From Fusobacterium sp. (GTDB lineage Bacteria > Fusobacteriota > Fusobacteriia > Fusobacteriales > Fusobacteriaceae), in assembly GCF_032477075.1 (NCBI RefSeq), contig NZ_JAWDXO010000010.1, positions 1 to 64,000 of the forward strand: a DNA stretch of 64,000 nucleotides, read 5' to 3'. Below, piece after piece: positions 10,214-19,230 of the stretch. Below the pieces are notes generated by a model. The model made no database searches. It was not told where the DNA came from and saw nothing but the letters and a program-made list of their open reading frames with translations. The position numbers were made by a program, and so were the translations under genes. The stretch's first letter is position 1, and the number at the start of each line of letters is the position of its first letter.

Positions 10214-10245
10214 AAATTTTCCTCCTATACTGCTTATTTAAAATA

Positions 10246-11418
10246 TTACCACCCAATTATTCTATTAGAATCCAGTGATTTTAATTCCAAGTTTATCATT
10301 TCTGTTCCTTTTAACATTGCTCTTCTCACAATAGTTGCCTCATCTAACACATATTTTTCATTTTCACTTATAGGGAATCTATGATATCCTCCTCTTACAT
10401 GTGTTATTGGATAGAATCTCATCCATACTGCCTCATCAGTATACCTTATTCTTTCACTATTTCTAGCCATTATTCTGCCATCTTTTTTATCTTTTAAAAC
10501 ATATGACAAATCATATTCTGCATATGTCGTTTTTATATATTTTTCATATTTATAGAATATTTCAACTTCATATTCTTCATCTACTGGCACATATTTTACT
10601 CTTTCCACAGCTTTTTCATTTACCATTTCAGTAGTAACCACTTTTTTCATTACTCTTCTTATTCTAGTTTCGAAATAACTGTCTATTCCACTTATTACAT
10701 TTACTGAAGGGGGCAAATAATAAAAATTATTTAATGATATATCTAAATCTACATTGGCTTTACTTTTATCATTTACTGTAAAAAGAGGGTAAATTCCTAT
10801 ATTGCTGATTGTATACTTTTTAAAATCATCACTAAAATTTTTTCTTCCAGTTAATGTATTTACTGTTAAATTAAATCTTACTCTTGCATTTTCCATGCTT
10901 TCTGAATACTTTTTAGCTATATCTTTTCTATTGTCTATATCATATTTCTGGGCTTCTGAATAAAATCCAAATTTTCTAAGTTTATCTTCTATAGTTTCAG
11001 CTTTAAATTCATTTCCCAGTTTAAAAAAACTTTCTGCACTTTCTTGTTTTACTTTATTCCTTTCTGCTGGTGGTGGAGTTATAACAGCTATTGAATTTCG
11101 ACTTTCTTCTGGTAAAGAATAATATATTTCCTGTACTCTTAAAAGATTTAAAAGGGCTTTTGTATATCCTACAAGATCTCTGTTTCTCGTCATGTCAAGT
11201 TTATCATAATATTCTTTTTCTCCCATTGGATATATTAGCTCAAAAGCATCAAGAGTTCTTCTATCTCCAGTATTAGTTTTTAATATATCTGCTAAATTAT
11301 ATAAGGATTTTGTATATTCACCTTTATCTGCTTCTTTAAATGCTTCTCTTACTTTAAAATATGTACATCCTGTAAAAAGAATTGTGATTATAACCAGATG
11401 TATAAGTTTTTTCTTCAT
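10246..11418 (-). CDS. Large lipoprotein of unknown function
   Basis: 390 residues from the ATG at 11418 (GGGGGATACAA before it); the open frame extends 35 codons upstream but that part lacks a ribosome site and signal features. The first residues form a lipoprotein signal with lipobox LFTGC (Cys at about 19). The mature part begins with a helical region (AFKEADKGEYTKSLYNLADIL) like a tetratricopeptide unit, and then a mixed beta-rich domain. I do not recognise a characterised family. Surface or periplasmic location is likely. It follows an SDR gene after 53 bases. Confidence 0.8.
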   Translation of the reverse strand: MKKKLIHLVIITILFTGCTYFKVREAFKEADKGEYTKSLYNLADILKTNTGDRRTLDAFELIYPMGEKEYYDKLDMTRNRDLVGYTKALLNLLRVQEIYYSLPEESRNSIAVITPPPAERNKVKQESAESFFKLGNEFKAETIEDKLRKFGFYSEAQKYDIDNRKDIAKKYSESMENARVRFNLTVNTLTGRKNFSDDFKKYTISNIGIYPLFTVNDKSKANVDLDISLNNFYYLPPSVNVISGIDSYFETRIRRVMKKVVTTEMVNEKAVERVKYVPVDEEYEVEIFYKYEKYIKTTYAEYDLSYVLKDKKDGRIMARNSERIRYTDEAVWMRFYPITHVRGGYHRFPISENEKYVLDEATIVRRAMLKGTEMINLELKSLDSNRIIGW

Positions 11419-11471
11419 TTGTATCCCCCTCACATTAGAAATTATTATACCATTTTTCCCATAAAATAAAA

Positions 11472-12212
11472 CTATTTTTTTATTTTTTTCTCTTGTATTT
11501 TTTTTATCATCTTTAATTGGCATATAGTAGGCATTATTTTATTAAAAAAATATAATATTTTATTTATTTTTCCTGGTATAGAAACCCTTTTTTTCCTTAA
11601 ATAATCAGAATAACACTTTTCTGCTACCTCTTCTGGAGTTGTAACATAAAATTTTGCCATTCCCTTAAGATCTTTATTTACTCCTTTAAAATTTGTAAGG
11701 GTAGGACCTGGACACAATAACATCATCTTTGTTTTGCCATCTTCTCCCATTAGTCCAAAGGTAAAACTATTTACAAAAGATTTTGTAGCATAATATCCAG
11801 TCATTAATGGTCCACCATATTGAAATCCAGCAGTTGAAGATATATTTATTATGCCATCTGCTTTATTATAAAAATATTTTGTAAATTTAATAAGTGAAAT
11901 AATATTTATATCTACCATCTTTTTTTCATCTTCATAAGTTATATCTTCAAAATAACCTATTTCTCCAATACCTGCTCCATTTATTAAAAGATTTATACCT
12001 TGTTCTTCTATTTCTTTAAAAAATTTATCTATATTTTTTTCATTTTCTAAATCCACAGAATATATATTTAGTTTTTCTTTATATTTTTTCTTTAATTCTC
12101 TAAGAATATCTTGGTTTCTCCCTACAGCTAGTATTTCCCACCCATTTATATAAAATATATCAATTAAGGCTTTTCCTATTCCTCCTGTTGCACCAGTTAT
12201 TAATACTCTCAT
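11472..12212 (-). CDS. Short-chain dehydrogenase/reductase
   Basis: 246 residues. The N-terminal Rossmann motif GATGGIGKAL binds NAD(P), NGAG is the structural motif, NISSTAG supplies the catalytic Ser and YYATKSF the catalytic Tyr-Lys pair (YxxxK). It belongs to the classical SDR family, closest in pattern to DltE/YdfG-like oxidoreductases. The substrate is unknown. The C-terminal tail is strongly basic and hydrophobic, which might bring it to the membrane. It is the first gene of a possible unit with the lipoprotein and the aminotransferase. Confidence 0.85.
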   Translation of the reverse strand: MRVLITGATGGIGKALIDIFYINGWEILAVGRNQDILRELKKKYKEKLNIYSVDLENEKNIDKFFKEIEEQGINLLINGAGIGEIGYFEDITYEDEKKMVDINIISLIKFTKYFYNKADGIINISSTAGFQYGGPLMTGYYATKSFVNSFTFGLMGEDGKTKMMLLCPGPTLTNFKGVNKDLKGMAKFYVTTPEEVAEKCYSDYLRKKRVSIPGKINKILYFFNKIMPTICQLKMIKKIQEKKIKK

Positions 12213-12331
12213 AATTTTTCCCCTTCTTGTAATAATTGTATATAATAATTATACCTTAATTTTTCTCTGATTTATATATCTAAAATTACATATTTAATAT
12301 ATTGAAATAATTACAGTATCTCTCCAAGTAA

Positions 12332-12394
12332 TAAAAAAAGAGAAGACAACAAAATAAAGTTTCTTAAAAACCTTACTTTTATTATCTTTCTCTC
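12332..12394 (-). terminator. Terminator of the OmpA / transpeptidase unit
   Basis: On the minus strand a long hairpin (about 20 bp with several G-U pairs, arms 12372-12393 and 12339-12359) runs into CTTTTTTTATT. It lies about 100 bases beyond the OmpA lipoprotein stop. Confidence 0.7.
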
Positions 12395-12490
12395 ATGGAT
12401 TTTTATGTTGTTTATATATTAATTTTCAATGTTTTATATTCTTCTAAAATCATTGTAACTGAACTATAAGACATTGTAATTATTTTTTAA

Positions 12491-13051
12491 CTAAAATTTA
12501 TCTCTTGAAATTATAAATTCAACTCTTCTATTTTTTGCTCTCCCAGTTTCAGTTTGATTAGAAGCAATAGGATTTTGCTTTCCATATCCCTCAATAGAAA
12601 TATTAGAGAGTTTTACTCCTCTATCAGCAAGATAATCTTTTATAGCATCTGCTCTCTTTACAGAAAGTTCAAGATTATATCCTTCACTTCCTATAAAATC
12701 AGTATATCCATCTATTTTAATTCTGATATCTGGATTCTCTTCTAATGCTTTTGCTAATGCGTTTAGACTTCCCTTAACTTTATTTTTTACTTCATATTTA
12801 TTGAAATCAAAAAGTACAAGTTCAGGCATAGAAAGAACTAAGTTGTTTCCTTCTCTTCTGATTGTAACACCTTTTTCGTTAAATACTATAATTTCTTCAA
12901 GAGTTTTTTTAGAAACATCTATATCTTCCATTACAAATTCATTCTCAGTTTCTTCAATAACAAGTTCTTTCAAAGGTTGTTTATCTACAGAAGAACATCC
13001 AGTCAGAATAATAATAAATGAAATTGATAATACAAATAATACTTTTTTCAT
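12491..13051 (-). CDS. OmpA-family peptidoglycan-binding lipoprotein
   Basis: 186 residues. A lipoprotein signal with lipobox LTGC (Cys about 19) is followed by a linker and an OmpA C-terminal domain (about residues 75-185), with the peptidoglycan-binding stretch IKIDGYTDFIGSEGYNLELS, the following RADAIKDYL helix, and NRRVEFI at the end. It likely anchors the outer membrane to the cell wall, as Pal does. It begins 20 bases after the transpeptidase-like gene, with AGGAGG before the ATG, so both are in one operon on cell-wall attachment. Confidence 0.92.
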   Translation of the reverse strand: MKKVLFVLSISFIIILTGCSSVDKQPLKELVIEETENEFVMEDIDVSKKTLEEIIVFNEKGVTIRREGNNLVLSMPELVLFDFNKYEVKNKVKGSLNALAKALEENPDIRIKIDGYTDFIGSEGYNLELSVKRADAIKDYLADRGVKLSNISIEGYGKQNPIASNQTETGRAKNRRVEFIISRDKF

Positions 13052-13071
13052 TTTTCCTCCTTAAAATTATT

Positions 13072-14235
13072 TTAGAAAATAACAAACATCACATTTTCAC
13101 TAGGAACCTGTTCATTTCTGCTTTTATTTGGACTTTTTACCATCCATTCAAAAAGATATTTTGCATGAGGTTCTGTAGTTCTTACACATTTTCTAGTCCC
13201 TGTAAATGTTCCTAAAGTTTTTTCTTTCTGCCTCATAAAAAATTCTCTATTAGCATCTTCCTCATAATTTATAGGTGTTCCATGAAGATATCCTCCACCA
13301 GAAAATCTAATAGCATATCTTGCATACCCTTGTTTTTCTCCTACTTCACTATTATATGGCATTATATATTTTGCCATTGGAGCTACAAAAAATCCTTTTG
13401 GAGTTTCAAATCCTAATTCACTTTCTATTCCTGTTTTGCTATATACATATGATACTATTTCCCATTTTTCATCTTCATTTTTTTCAAAAATTATAAGATT
13501 TTGATTTTCTATATCTATAGCTATAACCTTTCTAAAATCTTTGTCTATTTTAGGATTTCTAGATATTCTTCTATTTTCAACAACTAAAGGTTCCTTTATT
13601 GAAGCAACATGTACTTTTGAAGTTTTATCTCCCTGTTCTACAATGGAAAGTATTGATCTATCTGGAACAAATATTCTCTCTTTTCCATGCCAACCAACTA
13701 TATTTTGGTCAAGAGAAGTTCCATATTTATCTTTTTCTCTTTTGAAGTCTACATTATTAGGATTAGGTACATAAGAATTTGTGCTGACTATTTCTCTTCC
13801 CTCTTCCATCTCTTTTGTAATAAAATTCTCAAGCTCATTTATTTTATCTAAAGCTTTTTCAAATCTAAACATTCTTTTTCTTACAACCATAGAAGAAATA
13901 TATCCTGTTTCTCCATTATTAGTTTCTACTTTATACCAATAATTTCCATAATCATATATTTTTTCTAAAGCTTTCAATTTAGCATCATAATTAAACTTTT
14001 TTATAATTTTACCTTTTGTACTTGGCAGATCTCTTAAATTTGCTGTTCTTGTTCTTACAAAAACATAGTCCAAAACTTTTGGATGACCTCCATTATATTT
14101 TTCATTTAAAATAATGTTCTCTGGCATCTCATTGTCATATATTGCAACTGTAGTCCAACTGGCATCTCCTTCAAAGGAAAAAGCTGCAGTTCCAATCATA
14201 AATAATGAAATCAACGCTGTTTTTAAAAGTCTCAT
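13072..14235 (-). CDS. Secreted SH3-domain protein with YkuD-like (L,D-transpeptidase) C-terminus
   Basis: 387 residues from the ATG at 14235, chosen because GAGGGAGAA precedes it and a clean signal peptide follows (MRLLKTALISLFMIGTAAFSF). A bacterial SH3 segment lies at about residues 45-100 (VRTRTANLRDLPSTKGKII, NGETGYISSMVV). The C-terminal half has the YkuD signature: HGTPI about 310, then TGTRKCVRT about 350 with the catalytic Cys. The residue before Cys is Lys where the family usually has Gly. Probably a periplasmic peptidoglycan cross-linking or lipoprotein-attaching enzyme. Its partner gene is the OmpA lipoprotein. Confidence 0.8.
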   Translation of the reverse strand: MRLLKTALISLFMIGTAAFSFEGDASWTTVAIYDNEMPENIILNEKYNGGHPKVLDYVFVRTRTANLRDLPSTKGKIIKKFNYDAKLKALEKIYDYGNYWYKVETNNGETGYISSMVVRKRMFRFEKALDKINELENFITKEMEEGREIVSTNSYVPNPNNVDFKREKDKYGTSLDQNIVGWHGKERIFVPDRSILSIVEQGDKTSKVHVASIKEPLVVENRRISRNPKIDKDFRKVIAIDIENQNLIIFEKNEDEKWEIVSYVYSKTGIESELGFETPKGFFVAPMAKYIMPYNSEVGEKQGYARYAIRFSGGGYLHGTPINYEEDANREFFMRQKEKTLGTFTGTRKCVRTTEPHAKYLFEWMVKSPNKSRNEQVPSENVMFVIF

Positions 14236-14278
14236 TTTCTCCCTCACTCTTTTCATTATTCTCTCGTAAATTAAAGAG

Positions 14279-14340
14279 AGCCCTGAATGATATTTTAACA
14301 TTAAATCACAAGTGATTCAAGCAAATTTTCATTCAGAGCT
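14279..14340 (-). terminator. Terminator of the lysine-fermentation operon
   Basis: On the minus strand GCTCTGAATGA pairs with TCATTCAGGGC (one G-U); an inner AATCAC/GTGATT stem lies in the loop. It is followed by CTCTCTTTAATTT, a weak T tract. It separates kamE from the cell-wall unit. Confidence 0.65.
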
Positions 14341-14365
14341 TCTTAAATCTTAAAACTGTTTTATT

Positions 14366-15160
14366 TTATTTCTTAACCATCCCTCTTTGAACCATTTCTT
14401 TTACTATATAAGTTGCAACATCATCAGCATATTTTCCTGGACCAAATCCAGCATCATATCCTAACTCTTTTGCTAATTCATTAGTAATTCTAGCTCCTCC
14501 AGCTATTAAGATAACTTTATCTCTTAGCCCTTCAGCTTCTAGCAGTTCAACCAAGTTAGTTAAGTTATGAATATGAACATCTTTTTGAGTTACAGTTTGT
14601 GATACTATCAAAGCATCAGCTTTTAATTCAATAGCTTTTTGTATAAATTCTTCATTTGTAACCTGACTTCCAAGATTGTAAGCTTCTACTCCTTTATATC
14701 TTTCAAGTCCATAATGTCCTGCATATCCTTTCATATTCATGATAGCATCAATTCCTACTGTATGAGCATCTGTTCCAGTACTTGCTCCTATCATCACTAC
14801 ATTTCTTCCAATATTCTCAACAATATATTCCTCACATTCATGCATATCCATTGTATCTATTTCTAAAGCTTGTACTTTTATATTAGTATAGTCTACATTA
14901 TATGATGTAGCTCCATATACTACATAAAATGAAAATTCTTTATCTAATGCTTCTGAAAAAGAAACAGCTGGATCTATGAATCCCATTTTTTTAGCTAATT
15001 GTATAGCAGCTTCCACACCTTTTTCATTATTAGGTACTGGAAGAGTAAAGCTCATTTGAACCTTACCATCATTCATTGTATCTCCATATGGTCTTAACTG
15101 TGTAAGATCAAGTGTTTTATCAAATTCTTTTTTATCAGTAGAATATAAACCTCCAGACAT
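14366..15160 (-). CDS. kamE: Lysine 5,6-aminomutase, beta (cobalamin-binding) subunit
   Basis: 264 residues. The B12 'base-off/His-on' motif DAHTVG places the axial His at residue 133, and K144 in MNMKG is at the position of the PLP-binding lysine known for this subunit. A Rossmann-like cobalamin domain fills the C-terminal half (ALIVSQTVTQKD, VILIAGGARI). With KamD it moves the 6-amino group of beta-lysine to carbon 5, giving 3,5-diaminohexanoate, using adenosylcobalamin and PLP. Its ATG overlaps the kamD stop (TAATG), so translation is coupled and a 1:1 ratio is likely. Last gene of the operon. Confidence 0.95.
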   Translation of the reverse strand: MSGGLYSTDKKEFDKTLDLTQLRPYGDTMNDGKVQMSFTLPVPNNEKGVEAAIQLAKKMGFIDPAVSFSEALDKEFSFYVVYGATSYNVDYTNIKVQALEIDTMDMHECEEYIVENIGRNVVMIGASTGTDAHTVGIDAIMNMKGYAGHYGLERYKGVEAYNLGSQVTNEEFIQKAIELKADALIVSQTVTQKDVHIHNLTNLVELLEAEGLRDKVILIAGGARITNELAKELGYDAGFGPGKYADDVATYIVKEMVQRGMVKK

Positions 15161-16716
15161 TATCTATTACCTCCAAGCATTAATTCTATAAATGGATTAA
15201 AGTAACTAGAATCTTTTTCAAATACTCCAGCTAGTCCCTTTCCTCCATCTAATGGTCTTTTTATACCAGCAAAAATTCCACCTTCAAGAGTCTTGAATAT
15301 TCCAATTCCTTCTATAGTTTTTAATAGTTCAGCAGCTTTTTCAAGAACCTCTTTAGCCCTATTTACCATTATACCATCTTTTTTGAATTCAATATCATTA
15401 CCAAAATCTTCCATGTTATTAAATATATACTTAGCATTTTCTATAGAAAGCGCCCTATCTGACATAAATGGAGTATGAATAGCTTCTGTAAGCATTCCTA
15501 ATAAATGTACTTTTTGATTAGTCATGATAGTTACCATATTGAATAAAGCATCTTGTACGTGTCCTTTAAAAATATTTCCTGTCATAAATTTTGTAGGTGG
15601 CATATATTTCAATGGTGCTTTAGGGAATATTTCTCTAGCCATTTGAGCTTGAGCTAGTTCAAGTAAAAATCCATTTTTAGTATCTGGATGTATTTCAAAT
15701 GCATGTCCTAATCCCATTTGCTCTTCTGGCAATCCAGCAACTAGTGCAAACTGTTCATTAATAAATTGAGAAGCTAAAACTGTATGAGCTTCTTCAATAG
15801 CATCAGCTGTAGTTAAATAGTTATCTTCTCCTGTATTAATTATAACTCCAGCAAATCCATTGATAACTCTTGAGAAGAATTGGTCTACTAGAGTTCTTTT
15901 CATATTGATGTCTCTAAATAAAATTCCGTACAATGCATCATTCAGCATCATATCCAATCTTTCAAGTGCTCCCATTGCAGCTATTTCAGGCATACAAAGC
16001 CCTGAACAATAGTTACAAAGTCTTATGTATCTTTTTAATTCTACTCCAACTTCATCAAGAGCTTTTCTCATGATTCTAAAGTTTTCTTGAGTAGCCATTG
16101 TTCCTCCGAATCCTTCAGTTGTAGCTCCATATGGAACATAATCTAATAGAGATTGTCCAGTAGTTCTGATAACTGCTATAACATCTGCACCTTGTCTAGC
16201 AGCAGCTACAGCTTGTGTAACGTCTTCATAGATATTTCCAGTAGCAACTATTACATAAATGTAAGGACCTTTTTTATCTCCATATACATTTAAGTATTCT
16301 TCTCTTTTTGCTCTGTTAGATCTTATTCTTTCTACATTAGATTCTGCAATTTCTTTAAGAGCTAATTTAATTTCAAAGTCATCATGCCATTTCATTTTTG
16401 TTATATCTAATTCTTTTCTAGCTACTCTTTCAGCTATTTCTTGTGGTTTTAATCCAGTTTCAAGTATTGCATTACCTAAATATTTGGCAACTCCTAAAGA
16501 AATGTTCCCATTTTCTTTGACAAAATCTACCACCACATTTGGCAATGGTACTTCAAATTCATCAATACCATCTATTCCTAATAATCTGCATATTGTTCTT
16601 TCAACAGTAACAGTACTGTGGGCATCAACAAACATTTGTGCGTCAGCAGCAATTTTTTTAGCTGACTTACGAGCTTCATCTACTAAATTCCAATTAAGAT
16701 TTAGTTTGCTATTCAT
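15160..16716 (-). CDS. kamD: Lysine 5,6-aminomutase, alpha subunit
   Basis: 518 residues, matching the usual length of the alpha subunit. It forms the TIM-barrel part that holds substrate and PLP; the sequence contains the conserved segments MKWHDDFEIKLALKE, YVPYGATTEGFGGTMATQENF and IRLCNYCSGLCMPEIAAMG. It works with the cobalamin-binding KamE encoded immediately after it. A ribosome site AGGAGG lies within the end of kamC, 5 bases upstream of which that gene stops, so the kam genes are tightly packed. Role: third step group of lysine fermentation. Confidence 0.95.
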   Translation of the reverse strand: MNSKLNLNWNLVDEARKSAKKIAADAQMFVDAHSTVTVERTICRLLGIDGIDEFEVPLPNVVVDFVKENGNISLGVAKYLGNAILETGLKPQEIAERVARKELDITKMKWHDDFEIKLALKEIAESNVERIRSNRAKREEYLNVYGDKKGPYIYVIVATGNIYEDVTQAVAAARQGADVIAVIRTTGQSLLDYVPYGATTEGFGGTMATQENFRIMRKALDEVGVELKRYIRLCNYCSGLCMPEIAAMGALERLDMMLNDALYGILFRDINMKRTLVDQFFSRVINGFAGVIINTGEDNYLTTADAIEEAHTVLASQFINEQFALVAGLPEEQMGLGHAFEIHPDTKNGFLLELAQAQMAREIFPKAPLKYMPPTKFMTGNIFKGHVQDALFNMVTIMTNQKVHLLGMLTEAIHTPFMSDRALSIENAKYIFNNMEDFGNDIEFKKDGIMVNRAKEVLEKAAELLKTIEGIGIFKTLEGGIFAGIKRPLDGGKGLAGVFEKDSSYFNPFIELMLGGNR

Positions 16717-16721
16717 CTCTT

Positions 16722-18185
16722 TTAATCCTCCTTAATATACTCTTCAAGTATTATTTTTGTAAATCTTTTATCTATTCCTATTAATTTTGCTATATTCAAA
16801 GCATCTTTAGGTACTTCCGCCTTGTCCGCCTTTTCAAGTCTGAAGTCCATATACTCTTGAATAAGTTCCATAGAATTTTTACTCAATTCTATTTTTCTTC
16901 TTAAATTTTCAAAATCTACATTTTTTAACCCTACTACTTGATAGTGATTCATATTATCTCTTACAATTCCATCAAAATGTGTGGTCATAAGTGATATGGT
17001 AGGTCTATCATTTAAATATTTAGCCAAAGCTTCTACGAACTTTTGTCCCTCTTTTGGATTAGTTCCTCTAGCAAACTCATCAAAAACTACAAAGCCTGTT
17101 CCTAAATCTAAAAATATATTTACTTCTTTAAGCTTCATTATTTCAGCTCCAAAAGTACTTAATCCTTTAGAGATATCTTGCATGTCATCTGATATAAAAA
17201 ATACGAAATCTACAAGTGGAAATTTTGCTTTCTCAGCAATAACAAAGAACCCCATATGAAAAAGTAAAAGATTTTCTGTTATTGATTTTAATGCGACACT
17301 CTTACCTCCCATATTTGCTCCTGTTATTATAGTAACTCCTGACTTTAATTTCACATCAATTGGAGTAAAAGTTTTGCTTTTAGCTTCTAACAATTCTCTT
17401 ACTTCTATATTTACCAGTCCAGTAACATCTATTTCATTATCCATAGATATTTCAGGCCTGATACCTCCATAAGTTTTTGCAAATCTGACTTTAGCCATTA
17501 AAAAATCTAGATTCCCTATTTTATCTATATTTTTTAAAAATCCCTCTGCTTTTTTTAATAAGATAGATGTAAGCTGTCTTCTCACTTCCAGCTCTTCTCT
17601 TTCTTCTTCTACAAGTATCTCTAATCTCTCTTCTTTTAGTTGTGATACTTCTTCAAAACTTTTTGCAGCAAATATTTTTTTTTCTACATCTTTTTTCTTA
17701 TTTCTCACCATTTTAAGTGCAGGTGAATAACTGTCATAAACATAAAAAGTAGGTAATCTATCTTTATCTGGATCTAGAGCGTCAATCATCTCTTTCATGC
17801 TTTCCAGATCAAAGTTCTTTAATTCTTCTGGCAATTTTTTTAACAAAAGATTTAATTCTTCCATTAAAAGAGCCTGTACTTTTATTTCAAAAAGATCTAT
17901 ATCATCTAATATATTTTCCTTTAAACAGTTATTTATAACCGCTTTGATATCTTTTAATCTATGTATTATTCCTTCAATATCTCTTATCAGATTTTTATTT
18001 TCTTCAGAAAAATTTATAAAAACTTCCATTTTTATAAATTCTTCTTCAAGAAGTTGTTCCTCTCCTTTTAAATAATTTTTAAGTTTTTTCAACTTAGTTT
18101 TACCATAAGGAGAAAGAGTTTCAGTTCTTGTTAAAAGTTTTCTAAATCCTAATCTCTCAAGACTTTTGTCATCTATAAATCTCAT
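16722..18185 (-). CDS. kamC: MutS-like ATPase of the lysine operon (KamC)
   Basis: 487 residues from the ATG at 18185 (AGGTGAG four bases before it; a GTG three codons earlier overlaps that site). The N-terminal half is rich in charged helices and probably coiled coil; the C-terminal half has the MutS-type ATPase with Walker A TGANMGGKSVALKS and the DEFARGTNP Walker B/ABC segment. DNA-binding domains of real MutS are missing. The start overlaps the end of kamB. Its conserved place between kamA and kamD suggests a role in assembly or reactivation of the aminomutases, an inference not shown by sequence. Confidence 0.85.
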   Translation of the reverse strand: MRFIDDKSLERLGFRKLLTRTETLSPYGKTKLKKLKNYLKGEEQLLEEEFIKMEVFINFSEENKNLIRDIEGIIHRLKDIKAVINNCLKENILDDIDLFEIKVQALLMEELNLLLKKLPEELKNFDLESMKEMIDALDPDKDRLPTFYVYDSYSPALKMVRNKKKDVEKKIFAAKSFEEVSQLKEERLEILVEEEREELEVRRQLTSILLKKAEGFLKNIDKIGNLDFLMAKVRFAKTYGGIRPEISMDNEIDVTGLVNIEVRELLEAKSKTFTPIDVKLKSGVTIITGANMGGKSVALKSITENLLLFHMGFFVIAEKAKFPLVDFVFFISDDMQDISKGLSTFGAEIMKLKEVNIFLDLGTGFVVFDEFARGTNPKEGQKFVEALAKYLNDRPTISLMTTHFDGIVRDNMNHYQVVGLKNVDFENLRRKIELSKNSMELIQEYMDFRLEKADKAEVPKDALNIAKLIGIDKRFTKIILEEYIKED

Positions 18186-19209
18186 TACGCTCACCTACTA
18201 CATCTATGACTTTATATTTTATTTTTTCTTCTAAAAACTTCTTAAATTTGTCCTTTGGAAATTCATATCCAAGAGGAGAACGTGGATTACATGTTACAAA
18301 AAGAAGATTTATAGTATTCATGACCTTTAGTTCCACACCACTGGCCTCTAATTTCTTTTGAGTTAGAAAATCTATAAAAATTTTTGTTCCATCTTTTGCT
18401 ATCAATTTTATATTTTTAAAATTACCTCTATTTTTGATCAGAATCTCAATGAATTTCTTCGTAATAGCTCCCCTAACGGCTATTACCTGTATTCTATCAT
18501 TAAAGTAATTCTTTATCTCATCATTTGACTCAAGAGGACCCATGCCTTCCAGAGTCTTTACTTCACCATCATTATATATTATTCCAACTCTAGCATTTTG
18601 AAAAATTTCATTAATTTTATCCTTTAACTCTTTATCTTCCAAGCTAGGCAAAGTAAGAAGTGACACAGTATTAGCAGTTTCTTCAATAACTTTTCCCATA
18701 TCGAGAGATAATGCTGCACCAGTTGCTAATATAGTAGCTTCTGTCACATCACCTACCGCACTTCCTTTTCTGCTTAAAGCTCCATCAACCAAAGACAAAT
18801 CACTTCCAAAGTTTTCCATTATGTCTAAAATTTTTTTAATTTGAGTATTATAAGAAGGACCTGCTATGTCTACATGACCTGCTGAAATTGCTCTCATTAT
18901 TACAATATTCCCCATAGGGGTTGAGAAATCTGTGGTATATAAGATTTCTCTTGTAATATCACAGTTTCTCAAACAATCTCTTGCAGTAGCTATTAATGTT
19001 CCTGGAAAAACATATATTCTGGGTTTATGAGTATTAGTCACAACATCTGTATCTTCTCCATCTCTTCCAATAGAAGTAAGCCCTACTACTTTTTTTGTAC
19101 CTATATCTTCTATCAATTGATTAAGAACAGTTGTTTTTCCTACATTTTTTTCCATTCCTATTATTGACACCCTTTTATAATCTTTTAGTAGATCATAAGT
19201 ATCCATCAT
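18169..19209 (-). CDS. kamB: P-loop protein of the lysine operon (KamB)
   Basis: 346 residues. A Walker A motif GMEKNVGKTT lies at about residues 18-27, after a short strand (RVSIIG). The following region VVGLTSIGRDGEDTD and PRIYVFPGTLIATA resembles the MeaB/CobA-type nucleotide-binding folds only loosely. No membrane segments. It overlaps kamC by 17 bases, so the two products are probably made together and may form a complex. The family is known only from lysine-fermentation loci; function is not established. A chaperone-like role for the radical enzymes is my inference. Confidence 0.85.
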   Translation of the reverse strand: MMDTYDLLKDYKRVSIIGMEKNVGKTTVLNQLIEDIGTKKVVGLTSIGRDGEDTDVVTNTHKPRIYVFPGTLIATARDCLRNCDITREILYTTDFSTPMGNIVIMRAISAGHVDIAGPSYNTQIKKILDIMENFGSDLSLVDGALSRKGSAVGDVTEATILATGAALSLDMGKVIEETANTVSLLTLPSLEDKELKDKINEIFQNARVGIIYNDGEVKTLEGMGPLESNDEIKNYFNDRIQVIAVRGAITKKFIEILIKNRGNFKNIKLIAKDGTKIFIDFLTQKKLEASGVELKVMNTINLLFVTCNPRSPLGYEFPKDKFKKFLEEKIKYKVIDVVGERNEIYR

Positions 19210-19230
19210 ATCATTACCTCATATAATCAA

